Below are positions 48,985 through 63,568 of a stretch of DNA of 64,000 nucleotides, in pieces; position 1 is the first letter of the stretch, and every line of letters begins with the position of its first letter. Below the pieces are notes generated by a model. It made no database searches. It was given only the letters and a program-made list of their open reading frames with translations, and was not told the DNA's origin. The position numbers and the translations under genes are program-made. Source of the DNA: Thamnidium elegans (Eukaryota; Mucoromycota; Mucoromycetes; Mucorales; Mucoraceae); assembly GCA_025201345.1 (NCBI GenBank), contig JAIXMG010000021.1, positions 468,501 through 532,500 on the forward strand, in the 5' to 3' direction.

Positions 48985-50304
48985 ATGACTACAGCAATAA
49001 GCGAAATTCCTAAACATCAACGTTCAAAGAAAATTGAACTTATTATTGTACCTGGAAGAAGTTTAGGTCCTTTTCGACTTGGTACGAATATACACAAAAA
49101 TACGAAAAAAAAATATATGCAATTTTTTTTTTTAACTGCGGTTCATTAGGTTCTTCGTTATGGGATATATTACATTTTTTAGCCGATAGGCCTCAATTCT
49201 TTCCATCCGTCGAGCTCAAATATAGTCAACAAGTAAATAGCAACATATTTTATACATATAAAAAGAAAGAGTTTTGTTGTCTAAAGCAAAAAGATACACT
49301 TTTATATAAATAGGATCCTTCGCAATATGACTTTATTATTGCTTTGCCATCTAATGGCATTCATCTACGTTGCGATGGGTTCTTACAGAGATTGAAATCA
49401 GTTGAATGTTATGACCCTACTAAAGTTAAACTAGTCTATCAAAATAACGATGTCAGGTAAAATATTGCATCATCCTTTTTTTATTTTTTTAAAAATTATG
49501 CAGAATAGCTTTTGTAACCAATTATTTTAGTTCCAGTAGAACGATTCCAACATTTTTATTAATCTACAAGTCATTTGGACCTACTTACCCAGGTGAATTT
49601 GATGCTAACCAAAGCATTTATACATTAAAGTATCCTGTAAGTCCCCCTTTTTTTTAAAGAAAAAACTCGTTTGTTATTGACTTATAAAAAATAGGGATTA
49701 TCATTTACATTTCCTATACCAACACGACATCAAAACCTGTATAAATCATCGTCTGATCTTCCGCTCGAATTTCCGGATGGCACTACACCTATTGCATCAA
49801 AAGTAATCTTATACAGTAACAGTAACACATGGCAACAAGCAGCAGTGCCACCATTACCTAAAGTAATAGCAGAGCATAATGCAAATACGAGCACAAAGTA
49901 TGGTAAATTAGGTAAACGAGAAGCAGAGACAGTGGTTGTCAAGGTAACTATAATTTACGAAAGAAAAAAAAAAGGCAAAGGATAATAGTAACTAAAAGGA
50001 AAGAGTAAAATATTATTAGCCAACGGAAGGAATAACATTACACTTTCCAGTACATGGTAATACGGAGACAGATAAATCAACCAACACCTATCCGACCATT
50101 GTTAATAGCTCCGTTTCTATCCAATTAAATAAAACCAGTGCACAAGACATTTTGGCAGATCTTGGTAAACCGTCTAGAATATTTTATAAAGAAGAAGATA
50201 AAATGAAGATTCATTCAGTAAATGATAATGATAATTTGCTTTATAAACCAACACATCCAATTGAATCCAAACCCGGTGACACGACTGCTGATGATAAAGA
50301 TAAA

Positions 50305-50348
<44 letters not shown>

Positions 50349-51048
50349 TCTTGCAGTTCGAACTCGTTACAGACTAAAAAAAATATTAGACGTATTAGAT
50401 CCCTTGTTGGTACAACCAACAGATTACTTTTTTAATTATTTTCATTTGGGTATGGATATACTACTGGATGGTGGATTACATGTCTGTAAAAAAATCGTAC
50501 TTCATGGTAACGTGCCTGGCCATTTTGATTTTCAAAGGTAAAAAAAAAAAAAGAGTTGTTATATTTTGATTGGCTATGAAATTAACTATTATTCCAGATA
50601 TAAACGATGTCCGTACCAAATGATATTTCCTAAAAACAAGAGTAAGTAAACAAAACAAAAACAAAAAAAGGTATTTTATTTAATGGTTATTTAATATGTC
50701 AAACTAGACAAGGTAAAAAAGGATAAATCATTACTAGTAGATGTAGAAGACGAAAATGAAAATATGATTACAGGTGATATGAAGGTAAAAATATAACAAA
50801 TGATTTACGTAATGTGTATAGCTTAACATGTATGATAGATCACGGAGATGCAGGAACATATTCCTTGGGAAACAAGTAACGCAATTAAAGAAAATGCCCC
50901 AAATGGTGGTCAGCAAAAACCTGTTATATTAACTCGAGGATCAAGCGAACAGAATCCATTTGGATCTACTTATTTGACAGGCTATGATGAAGGTGTTGTT
51001 ATGGAAGTCATGAAAAACGGGCATGTTCCTACCATTGTTTTATATTAA
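48985..51048 (+). CDS. PHAF1: PHAF1/UPF0183 family protein
   Basis: Homologue of the human phagophore-associated factor PHAF1 (C16orf70), which with BCAS3 binds phosphoinositides on forming autophagosomes; the fungal role is not established. Ten exons: 48985-49081, 49150-49232, 49314-49456, 49531-49636, 49695-49943, 50020-50305, 50357-50537, 50598-50641, 50708-50784 and 50839-51048, totalling 1476 nt, 491 aa. Family landmarks in order: IIVPGRSLGPFRLG, LPSNGIHLRCDGFLQRLK, YKSFGPTYPGEFD, GLSFTFPIP, LADLGKPSRIFYKEEDKMKI, DYFFNYFHLGMDILLDGG, HGNVPGHFDFQRYKRCPYQM, and the C-terminal NPFGSTYLTGYDEGVVMEVM ending IVLY. It is longer than the roughly 420-aa human protein because of polar inserts. Intron 6 is nearly pure poly(A). 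Confidence 0.93.
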
Positions 51049-51200
51049 TGCACAGAAAAAAAAAAAAAATTCACACACACAAACACACATATGCTCACGT
51101 GAAAGAATAAATAAATAGGTAGAAAAAAAAAGTATAAAAAGGACACTTTCTTTTCTGCTTTAAATTTTTTCATTTTTTTTATTTTTTTTTCAAAAATATA

Positions 51201-52547
51201 ATGACAAAAGATATGTATGATCCAAAAAATATAACTTCAGGAATTACATTATTACCTTTTGATAATCAAGTAGGGGGACACACATCTATTTTTCGATTTT
51301 CTAAAAAAACGATATGTAAACCAGCATCATATAGAGAACAAGAAGTGTATAATTATTTGGATTTACACCACCCAGAGTTACTACCTTTTTTATCTCAGTA
51401 TTTAGGTGTATTAAATGTAACATATCATCAAAAGAATTTACATTTATTACCTGAAGTAATCTTTGAAAAAAATGAGAAACTATTAGACGATTGGAAAAGT
51501 ATTTATAATGTAGATGATATAACACCATCATCTGATATTTTGGAAAAAGACTTTCAACAGTGGTCTCCTAATGCGGACGAATGTAATATGAGATTTAAAG
51601 CATTTCGTAAACGTGTTTTACGTGAGGTATTAAGTCCTAGCGCTTTAAAAGAGAGAATTCAATTAGTTCATGATTGGAATAAAGAGAATGATTGTAGTAT
51701 GACTATTATGTCAAAGCGTCCTTCTATCATCACTTGTACTACATCTGCTCCACAATCACCTAGGTTATTGGCTGCATTTAATAAAAATAAAAAGACTGTA
51801 ACAGATCCTTTACCAAGTTTTAATCATAATAATTCTTCGGTTTCCTCTGCAAGGTGGCAGCCAAGAAAGGTACCTAATAACCCTTGGAGCCAACAAGTAT
51901 ATGAAAAGGATCGTCAAAGGTTATTACAATTAGAAAAGAGTGAAGTTGTCAAGCAATTTATATTATTGGAAGATTTAACTGATGAAGTTCAATACCCATG
52001 TGTTCTAGACCTAAAAATGGGAACAAGACAGCACGGTGTTTATGCTAGTGAAGCAAAAGTAGAAAGTCAAACAAAGAAATGTCAAGCATCTACCAGTGCC
52101 GCATTAGGTGTACGTATATGCGGCATGCAAGTCTATCAAGGAGAAGAATGCTTATTTTATGACAAATATAGTGGTCGTCAATTGACACCGACAACATTTA
52201 AAAGTACACTGGAAAAGTATTTTTATCATAAACAACAATTAAGTCAAATTCCAGTTTTACTAAGAAAATTATCTCGCTTATCGAAGATTATTACTTGCTT
52301 AGAAGGTTATAGATTTTATGGTTCCTCACTCTTAATAATATATGATGCAAGTGGAAAAAGCAATAAAATTGACGTAAGAATGATCGATTTCGCAAAAACT
52401 TTAACGCCGGATCAAGATACCACTGAATTTACCTGTCATCCCAAAAGACCAACTGAACCTGATCACGGTTATTTATTAGGTCTAAACTCACTTATCCATT
52501 GCTTTAAAAATATTTATAACGAACATCTTGATGAATTAGAATTATAA
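51201..52547 (+). CDS. KCS1: Inositol hexakisphosphate kinase (Kcs1/IP6K type)
   Basis: Makes diphosphoinositol pyrophosphates (5-IP7) from IP6 using ATP, linked to phosphate signalling and vacuolar function. Uninterrupted 448-aa frame; the A-rich leader precedes the ATG. Motifs: an N-terminal QVGGHTSIFRFSKKTICKP strand region; a polar linker of about 120 residues; the substrate-binding PCVLDLKMGTRQHG (PxxxDxKxG signature, about residue 270); GVRICGMQVYQGEECLF; the SSLLIIYD strand (SLL motif); and the metal-binding MIDFAKT (DFA, near 398). It is much shorter than budding-yeast Kcs1 but of IP6K length. It has no introns. It converges on eIF3k, with 53 nt between the stop codons. Confidence 0.93.
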   Translation: MTKDMYDPKNITSGITLLPFDNQVGGHTSIFRFSKKTICKPASYREQEVYNYLDLHHPELLPFLSQYLGVLNVTYHQKNLHLLPEVIFEKNEKLLDDWKSIYNVDDITPSSDILEKDFQQWSPNADECNMRFKAFRKRVLREVLSPSALKERIQLVHDWNKENDCSMTIMSKRPSIITCTTSAPQSPRLLAAFNKNKKTVTDPLPSFNHNNSSVSSARWQPRKVPNNPWSQQVYEKDRQRLLQLEKSEVVKQFILLEDLTDEVQYPCVLDLKMGTRQHGVYASEAKVESQTKKCQASTSAALGVRICGMQVYQGEECLFYDKYSGRQLTPTTFKSTLEKYFYHKQQLSQIPVLLRKLSRLSKIITCLEGYRFYGSSLLIIYDASGKSNKIDVRMIDFAKTLTPDQDTTEFTCHPKRPTEPDHGYLLGLNSLIHCFKNIYNEHLDELEL

Positions 52548-52600
52548 TAATAATAAACTTTGCTCTTTATATATGTATATATTTTTCTTTTTCTTTTTTT

Positions 52601-53408
52601 TTACATTTCGTTAGAATAACCAATCACCTTTGTTAATTGTTCAAATTTGATGTTTTCTCTAATAACAATAGCCTTAGCTTCATTACCCTTGTTGATGGGA
52701 ATTTGAACCAAGTCACCGTTAATTTGCCATTGTTGACTGGCACAGAACTTTTCAAACGCGTCACCAGTTAAACCAAGGTTACCAGCTAAAGCACTTGCTG
52801 TAATAGTTTGATAGGACATAGACATAACACGGGCAATGACTTCACGGATCTCACTCTCGAAGCTAGGAACAACCAAGGTCCAAGGCTTAAGATCAGCTTG
52901 CCAAAACTTGACATAACGTGCTTGTTCTAAAAGTTGTTGTAATTCAGTCAACTTTTCAATAGATTCGAGATGCTTTAAAAAAGAAAAGAAAAAATATCAT
53001 CTGTTAAATACTCATTGATACTACACTATATATCCCTCTTTTTCTCTCTTTCTTTCTTTCTCTAAAAGACTTACGCCATGTTCACCTAAAAGATAAAGAC
53101 AAAGGTTGAAATCAGGTGCAGGGATAGCAGTCAAGGCCTTGACAAGAATCTTTACAATAATAGGTTCCTTTGCTAAAGCAGGGTTGAATTGGTAGCTATC
53201 AAAGTATATTAATACCATGTTCATAAAAAAACTATTTCTATATTTCTTCTTACAGCTTAAGAATAGCCAAGTTAGCTTCTAAATCATATTCACCAGATTG
53301 ACATTGTTTATCTAAATAAGCCTCGAGCACTTCGACATTCTCGGGATTGTAACGTTCAACACCATTGATCATGGTGGCAATATTGTCGGGACGTTGAACA
53401 GGAGCCAT
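52601..53408 (-). CDS. EIF3K: Translation initiation factor 3 subunit K
   Basis: Peripheral PCI-domain subunit of eIF3, paired with eIF3l on the 40S ribosome. Exons 53408-53254, 53195-53075 and 52972-52601 give 648 nt, 215 aa, the usual length. Recognised by GVERYNPENVEVLEAYL, the near-universal YDLEANLAILKLYQFNPA (spanning the first intron), KALTAIPAPDFNLCLYLL, ARYVKFWQADL and the winged-helix end region with YQTITASALAGNLGL and INGDLVQIP. eIF3k is absent from budding yeast but common in other fungi. Confidence 0.95.
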
Positions 53409-56400
53409 ATTGTTTAAATGTATAATTACAGAAGCAAGGTTATTAGAAATAAAGATTTTTTCCTTTAATATTTCAAAAAAAAAAATCCGTGACTTGTCTT
53501 TTTTCTAAAAAAAAATCTAGGCAACAGAATAGGTGTTGCTAAGTATCAGTTTGGAAACTGTGGGGTCTTCTTATCGACAAATAGGCCGAGTTGAACCAGT
53601 TAAAAATAGCTGCTACTAATAACAATTATATTTTTTTCAAAAGAAGATCGATTTTGTCGGTATGAAGGTTTTCGTAAACGATATCTATCAAAAAGGGTTG
53701 AGGGGCTTGCTTGAGTATTTTTTTACGTGTATAAACAAGAAGGCACACCTTTAGGGGCATTGCTGCCTAGTATTATTCAGGATTCTAAAATTATATAAGG
53801 CTCTACACGACCTACCCACGATCCAATATCTTGGGTATATTATGTCTTTTTTTATTCTGTAAAACTGGAAGACGTTGTCTGTAATTGATAGGAGCAGACA
53901 ATAAATTGTATAATTACAATTAAATAATTTGAATATAACTACTTGCCCAAAAAAATTGACAAATAAAAAACAATACTAAGTGCCAGTTAAGAGTATGGAA
54001 GGTTGATTTAATAACTGCGTTTGTTTGAATCAAGACCATATTCTTTTTTATCTCGTATTATTACTTGTTAAATGCTTCGACAAAAACATTACTCCGTTAT
54101 AGATTTTGGCACGTAATAAATAAATAAATAGCTTTTTAATATTTGATGTGTTCGTCTATCGTCTTTTAATTATAACTATTTATTTTATGATCAGTTTTAG
54201 CACTTATATATTTAAGTCATTACAATTTGTTTGTCTTGTCTTACACATCTGAAATACAGCACAATGCCTTTATTCGAATTTTAAATAAATTTATAAGTAT
54301 AGTTTTTAGGAAGTGTACTGTTATAAATCAAAGAGATAATAGCAATAAAAAAGTGATTTGCCTTAATTTATTTGAAATGTGTTTATTTAATTTATGAATA
54401 AATTGTATGTATACTTCTAGTCTTCAAGAGTGTTATATCTACCAATACTATTCATAAACAAAAAGATAATAATCGAAATGATAGGTAGAGGATAATGAAA
54501 TAAATTTCACAAAGTAATTACTTACGTGTCGTTTTAATACAAAGCTCTGCACTATTTTAATTGATAACAATAAAGTTTTTAATAGAATTTAATGTTTGAG
54601 CTTTCGTAGAATAATATATAAGGTATATTTTTCTTTACAATAGCTCGGGTGGATTCAGGAACTATTTAAATTATTATAACCCATCATTGTTTATCCGTTA
54701 TCCTTTTTAAAACATTCGTTTTTATACGAACATTCAGGCATCACTTCTAAAAAAGTAATTTTATTAATGTTTAAAATAAGGTGTTTCCTGTGTATAATTA
54801 AAAGTCAGGAAATGATTCTTTTGCCCAAGTTACTTAGTGAAAGTTAGTCGTCAAGGCATTGTCTTTAACATCAAATATTAAAAACCGCTTGTTGTTTTAT
54901 ATTTTTCTATTTTTTTTCGGCTGTTCATTTTTGGCCATTTTTGACCATTTTGGGGGGTCAACCCCTTTTGTTTTTCGATTTTTTTTCTCATATTTTTTGC
55001 AATTACTCCCGATCTACTTTTTTTTATTTGTGAAAAAATTAATGCTAATAAAGTGCTCTTTTAGACGCATCTAATCCATCTAAAAATATATTTTTACTAA
55101 AAACACTGAGCGATCAATGTTTAAAATGTTTTTTTTTTACTAAAATTCGAGTTAAGCGGAACTTAAAATAGCGTTTTCTCACTCAGTTTTAGTTGTAGCA
55201 CTTTTATTTATAAATAAACAATAAAGGGTTTTTAAAGATCTATAATCGTTGCTATAACCAGAAATAGTAATAAAAAAATACATTTTATGTAATCACGTAA
55301 ATGAAAAAATTGAGAAAAATAGTTACACAAAAAACGCGTGCCATTTTTTCCAAAAAAAAAGTTATTTTTAAACAGTGATTACTCTTTCAATTTTTGAACT
55401 AAAAATTTGATTTAAAATGGATTAAATGCGTCTAAAAGAGTACTTTACTATTCTTGTTTTTTCCACAAAGAAAGGCAAATTAGATCCATAGTAATCATAA
55501 AAAACCCGTGATTTTTGGCCAAAAAACAAAAGGGTTGACCCTCAAAAATGAAAATCGAAAAAAAAACAAAAAAGTATGTTTTTAATTTTTTTTATCAAAG
55601 ATGTATTTGAAACAACTATTTTGTATTATACAACTTGGGTCCGAAACGCGTTTTCTGTTTTTTAATAAACTAAAGACCATTATTTCTTATAGCTGGTAAA
55701 GTTAGCAGTGATTTCTTATGTGAGCGATTGTTTAAATCGCAATATCTCAATGAGCTTTTCTTTAGCAGTGGTTTCCACACCACAATCGCTCCCTTCTTCT
55801 TCCTTATTCTTTCGTTTTTTTTCCTTCTTTTAACTTAGGAGTGTTTTTATTAATGAATATATAATTATCTCATCACAGAAAATGGCAGTTTTATTAAATC
55901 AGATTACATTCTTAAATCGAACGCCTTTAAATAAACCGTTACTGTATGTATATGCTAGCCCGAGACAATCTATTAGTAAACAGATACGCTAACTTGTATT
56001 TGACTTGTAGAGTTTATAATTTAGTAGTATATTACTTTTCGTATTTCTAATATTGCCGTAACATTGAGCTATCCTACAAGTATACAATAGAAACGGAAAG
56101 GGTGTATATAGGGCTATTTTTGGATCGGGTAACCTGTGATCCGAGAAAGAAAATAAGCTGTGGTCCCGAAAAAAAAATCTGACAAGAGTATGTGTCTACG
56201 CATTTTGATTACTCAATTAAACAATTATTCTAAAATTAACGAAAGTACAAAAGGTGCTGAAATGCTTATGATAGCTATATAAGTCTATTATACCGAGAAC
56301 ATAATACTATTGCTAGACATTGACGATATCGCCTTTGATACCTATAGCGAAAAACTAGGATACATATATAATGTTTTACCAGAGAATACGCTTGTCGTAT

Positions 56401-56882
56401 AACTATTTTAAGGACAGAAAAAAAAAACTGTTAGTAATGACTTCTTAATACGTTCAACCCCAACAGTATGGTTTATAAATGCCTTATTTATTTGGGAACA
56501 CGTCATGATTATATATTTGTTTGTGATACACCAAAAGGTTTGAAAAAAAATGGCCCTGGTAACTTATCAGCTCATGTTTTATATCAAACGTTAAATCATA
56601 TGAAAAAGAAACCATGTTGACACACCGAGAACGTGCTACCCATCATTCGTCCCGGTAACAAGTACATTATGTTCTATATGTAAAAGAAAAAAAAGTACGA
56701 GTCACGAAAAAATCATGTAAAACCTTAAAAAGACCGAAACGATTCTTTTTTTTTTTTGCATTTCTCTTTTTTTCCTCTTTATTATATCAGCATAACAAAA
56801 ACAGGTAAAAAAAAAAATGAAATTATACTCCTCGGTAATATATTCTATTATATGTATTCATTTAGTTTTTTCCTTGTAGAAA
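53409..56882. other. 3.5-kb gene-poor region with inverted family A repeat
   Basis: Unique AT-rich sequence (53409-54290), repeat family A copy 3 (about 54290-55945), then about 940 nt without a convincing gene before phosphofructokinase. The open frame 54859-55074 lies inside the repeat and mirrors one in copy 1, so it is repeat-derived. Confidence 0.7.
54290..55945 (-). repeat. Foldback repeat family A, copy 3 (inverted)
   Basis: Reverse complement of copies 1 and 2: the flank (54300-54830), the AGTCGTCAAGGCATTGTC border, the palindromic body (54880-55690) and the CTCACATAAG border part near 55720. About 150 nt beyond, at 55905-55943, lies CTTAAATCGAAC-CCTTTAAATAA and a CGTTACTG-TA terminus like those at 25667 and 31755. 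Confidence 0.85.
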
Positions 56883-59857
<2,975 letters not shown>

Positions 59858-60211
59858 TTTTTTCTTTCTTTCTGTTTTATTATGATATCTTTTTTTTTCT
59901 CGCATAACTATAATCAACTATAAATTAAACTATATCTTAAAAATATTTCTTTCGATTGTAAAAGTCTTGTGACTATTATACCTAAGCACTAATTTATAAT
60001 CGTAGACTGATATCCGAAATTACGGAGTATGTGATAAGGATTAGTTATATCGTAGCTTCAGTATGTCGGAACGTTTTTTTTTTTAATCATATTCAGGTGG
60101 GAAATTGAAACCTTTTTTTGTACTACTCTAATTGGAAAATACCGTCCCAGGAACAACAAATAAAATAGGCCCCCCCCCTTTTCCCCTTAAACAGCATATA
60201 TTTACTTCAAA
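59858..60211. other. Intergenic between PFK and first GNAT gene
   Basis: Contains a run of nine to ten C then CCTTTTCCCCTT at 60168-60188, a pyrimidine stretch ending 23 nt before the ATG. No gene seen. Confidence 0.6.
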
Positions 60212-60835
60212 ATGACAATTCAAAAATTTGCTTTTATACGTAATCAATTTATTGACTGGCAAGAGTTTACGAAAAAATATTCATGGGCTACGATAGAAGA
60301 TGATTTAAACTTGCCAGAAAAATGTGTCTCTATTTATTACTCTGTTGATTTAGAAAAGCAAGTTATTACAGAAAGATTATGCATGGTATCATATTCTTCC
60401 AAATACCAACCAGATTTTAAGAAAATCAGTGTAGCATGGGTAGATGAATATTTCTCTGTCGAACCAGCCGATTTAATGCAACTAGATAAACCTAAAGAAA
60501 CTATTATTCAACCTGGAGGAGAGATCTTTTGTTTATTAAATGATCAAGGACAAGTAGTTGGCACAGTAGCCATGATTATAGAACACGATGGAGCTGTAGA
60601 GTTGGCTAAAATGGGTGTTGGTAAAGAATTCTGTGGTAAAGGTTATGCACATCCGTTAATGAAAGAAGCTATTATGTGGGCTCAAAACAGATCATATAAA
60701 TATATCAATCTTTACACTGCAACAAAGTTGATAGTTGCCGTTTCATTATATGAAAAATACGATTTTAAAGCCATTTCTTTCCGACCCCACAGTCATTTTG
60801 CACGAGTTGATCTAGCTATGCGATTGACATTTTAA
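60212..60835 (+). CDS. GNAT-family N-acetyltransferase, copy 1
   Basis: Single exon, 207 aa. The C-terminal half has the GNAT fold: GGEIFCLLNDQGQVVGTVAM (strands 4-5 region), ELAKMGVGKEFCGKGYAHPL (motif A; the GKGYA loop binds acetyl-CoA pyrophosphate) and YINLYTATKLIVAVSLYEKY (motif B). The N-terminal 90 residues (FIRNQFIDWQEF, LPEKCVSIYYSVD) are shared with the downstream gene but match no domain that I recognise. Substrate unknown. It is a tandem paralogue of 61359-62003, in the same orientation. Confidence 0.85.
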   Translation: MTIQKFAFIRNQFIDWQEFTKKYSWATIEDDLNLPEKCVSIYYSVDLEKQVITERLCMVSYSSKYQPDFKKISVAWVDEYFSVEPADLMQLDKPKETIIQPGGEIFCLLNDQGQVVGTVAMIIEHDGAVELAKMGVGKEFCGKGYAHPLMKEAIMWAQNRSYKYINLYTATKLIVAVSLYEKYDFKAISFRPHSHFARVDLAMRLTF

Positions 60836-61358
60836 ATATAATAAACAAATAAATAGGAATGACTATTTAAATTTTTTTTCTCGCATACACAAATATTTGG
60901 CTGACAAATTCTTTCTTGTTAAAAAAGGCTTTATTTCTGGAAACTTCGTTACTTCAAATGACACATACTTTGTACATCTATTCTGTCCAATAAATTTACA
61001 AAAAAAAAACGGTTTGACTTTTAAAATACGGGAAAAAAAAATTCGCGATAAAGTACAAGATTTATTCTGTGTTTAATGAAATCAGAGTTCAATGCTTTAA
61101 TATCAATTGCCTTCTTTACTTCCTTTCGTATCCGTAGCTGTTGATCATTCGTAGTAGATACCTTTATCATTCAAGTGTGACTTTTAACGCTAAGGAACTT
61201 TGGTTTGTCTTGTTCCGTAAAATCGGATTTAAGTCGGAACGTGAATACCTTTTAAACAATACAAAAAGGGCGTTCCTTTTCCGGCACATTACTTTTTTTT
61301 TTTTTTTATAATTATTTAATTTTTTTCTCTTTCTCTTATACTCTGAAAATAAAGAAAG
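60836..61358. other. Intergenic between the two GNAT genes
   Basis: AT-rich with a T15 tract at about 61293. A minus-strand open frame (61167-61457) overlaps the second GNAT start and is a shadow. Confidence 0.6.
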
Positions 61359-62003
61359 ATGCCTTCTACCAAGACCTATGGAGAATATGCCCTTGTTGGT
61401 GGTCAATTCGTTGAATGGAACCAGTTCGTATCTGAAAATGCTTGGGCCGCCAATCACGGATTCACATTACCACTTCCTGAAAAATGCAGAGGTGTATACT
61501 ACATTGTAAATAAGCAAGAAAAGACAATTATAGATAGAGCATCAATTGTAACCTATGATAAAAAGTACAAAGAAGAATTCAAAGAACTTAATTTGATATG
61601 GGTAACACAATTGTTTGAAGTAGAAGCATCAGATATTAAACAGTTGGAAACACCGGAGGAGTCCATTATTCATTCTGGCGGTGAAATATTTTTTGCCCTA
61701 ACATACCAAGGCGTCGTTGCTGGTGTTGTTGCTGATGTTATTCACAATGGTAACTGTGAGTTGGCCAAGATGACTGTGAGAAAGGAATGTACCGGTAAAG
61801 GTTATGCAAAGATTTTGATGAGAGAATGTATTGAATGGGCTAAAGAGAAAAAGTATCCCTACATTGAACTTTACTCTTCTCTTCGTCTAGAGAATGCTAT
61901 TGCCCTATATAAAAAATTCGGATTCAAGACCATTCATCTTGGACAACACCCTTCATATAAACGCTGTGATATTATTATGAAGTTAGATTTTGATCAAAAA
62001 TAA
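61359..62003 (+). CDS. GNAT-family N-acetyltransferase, copy 2
   Basis: Single exon, 214 aa, roughly 45% identical to copy 1 by eye along the whole length. The same order of motifs is present: QFVEWNQFV, LPEKCRGVYYIV, GGEIFFALTYQGVVAGVVAD, ELAKMTVRKECTGKGYAKIL (motif A, R-x-x-x-T-G-K-G) and YIELYSSLRLENAIALYKKF (motif B). It ends in MKLDFDQK. Its motif A is closer to consensus than that of copy 1. Likely a local duplication; substrate unknown. Confidence 0.85.
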   Translation: MPSTKTYGEYALVGGQFVEWNQFVSENAWAANHGFTLPLPEKCRGVYYIVNKQEKTIIDRASIVTYDKKYKEEFKELNLIWVTQLFEVEASDIKQLETPEESIIHSGGEIFFALTYQGVVAGVVADVIHNGNCELAKMTVRKECTGKGYAKILMRECIEWAKEKKYPYIELYSSLRLENAIALYKKFGFKTIHLGQHPSYKRCDIIMKLDFDQK

Positions 62004-62371
62004 ATAATAAACACATACTGTATAGCCTATATTAAATATTTTGCGTAAATGATAGTAACCTTAGATCTGTTACTGTTTAAAAACGCACCACTGAAAATAT
62101 AGAAGGTACAAAAAATATCGGGTACACAAATGTATAAAAAGGCCAAGCTGGATTGGGGCTGTGTTTTTTAGTGAAAGAATAGCTCTTTTACATTGTTTTT
62201 AAAATAAAACAACATTTCCCGTTTTGATTTTATTACAGAATATAATATATAAATTTGGATATAGCATTGTTTTTGGAATTAGTGTTATGTAAGAACGTTA
62301 GGGCCTCGGAAACGAGAGAGGAAATAATCCTCCAATGAATAGCAACAAACGAATATTTACAACAGTTTCCA

Positions 62372-62739
62372 TTATAACCCGGACTGAGTCCGCTCTCGTT
62401 CGATCTCATCTCTAAGAAAAGCAGCAAACCTCTCGAAACGATCCGTACTTATTTGGACAATTTGCGCCAGCGTAAAAGATCCCAAGACAGCGAGACCTGG
62501 AACTCCTCCCCCAAAAAAAAAATCAGCTATTATCGTGAATCTTCTTCCAATTTGCATCATGCGATTAAGATTAATTTGTATACCGTCCCTCATTGTGCTG
62601 CTACTCTCCATCATGAATTCCAGGGTCTAAATAATTCATATAGGCACTAATAAATACATACATACATATAATAGTTACTCACTTGTATCCCGACAGTGCT
62701 GAAAAAATTCTTGGGTGGATTTTTGTAAAGAAAGCCCAT
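62372..62739 (-). CDS. Small hypothetical protein (103 aa), two exons
   Basis: Exons 62739-62683 and 62626-62372 are in phase (312 nt including stop) with a 56-nt GTGAGT-to-TTAG intron. The start at 62739 follows an in-frame TAG, which fixes the 5' limit. The product begins MGFLYKNPPKNFFS and has a Met/Arg-rich middle, then a Gly-rich hydrophobic segment (FFFGGGVPGLAVLGSF) that could be a single membrane helix, and ends with a charged helix (STDRFERFAAFLRDEIERER). No family recognised. An alternative ATG upstream (62779) opens a different frame that does not splice into exon 2. Confidence 0.45.
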
Positions 62740-63515
62740 GTTCTTCTATAATTTCAACAACTCGATTAGTACGGTTCATTTAGGAAAGAAACTATTTTTT
62801 TTCGTGTCCAAAATAGCAAGGTAAATAATAAAGTTTTTTGTTCTTAATTTTAATTTTTATCGGAAATAAGAAGATGCTTGTAAGGCTAAAACCTGCGGAT
62901 GACGCTTATAAAACGCTAATAGTATTCAGGGCCCATTAAGAGCACTAGAAATACAGTGTTGTAGTCTATCAGGGAGAGAAAAAGCCTCGTACCTACTCCT
63001 CCCATTTTCTTTATAAATGTGGTAAAAACTCATGGAATACATCTATTTATACCTGCTCGTTTTCCATCAAAAACTTGCCTAATATCCTGAATCTCTTGAT
63101 CATATTGTATTTTCTTGCCTGCCAAAATCATGCAAATGACAATCGATATAGCATGATTATATTGATCCCGTCGTCACTGCTGTCTCCTCGACCATTATTC
63201 AACCTGCCTAACCACTATGGGAATTGAAATGGGCTTATAAGAGCCCCAACTCTTGGTTATTGTTGCTACCGTCGACTTTTTCTGAATTGCTCATTGGGAG
63301 TTTACTTTTAACGAGGTTCCGTTTACAACTGAAACAGTTATGAAAATATCAAAAAAAATCCTTTCTTCAAGCAGGTATTTCCATACCGCCCCGCACTGCC
63401 CCGCCCCCTCTTTCTTCTCTTCATCCAAGTATTAATAACACCACACTCTACAACGTAGCTGGAAATATTTTGTTTCTAAACTTCGCTTTTATTTTTCAAA
63501 AAACGTGTATGATAA

Positions 63516-63549
<34 letters not shown>

Positions 63550-63568
63550 CCCCTTAATTATCAAATAT
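62740..63568. other. Intergenic, no gene seen
   Basis: Includes a local C-rich patch (CCGCCCCGCACTGCCCCGCC, about 63388) unusual for this AT-rich window, and an A33-like run near 63520. No coding exons or RNA gene recognised. Confidence 0.5.

Noticed and set aside
62740..62779. Alternative start at 62779 (MNRTNRVVEII) for the small gene
   Set aside because: That frame reaches the GTGAGT donor in phase 1, and no acceptor downstream puts it in the open frame of exon 2; it would stop after about 40 codons.
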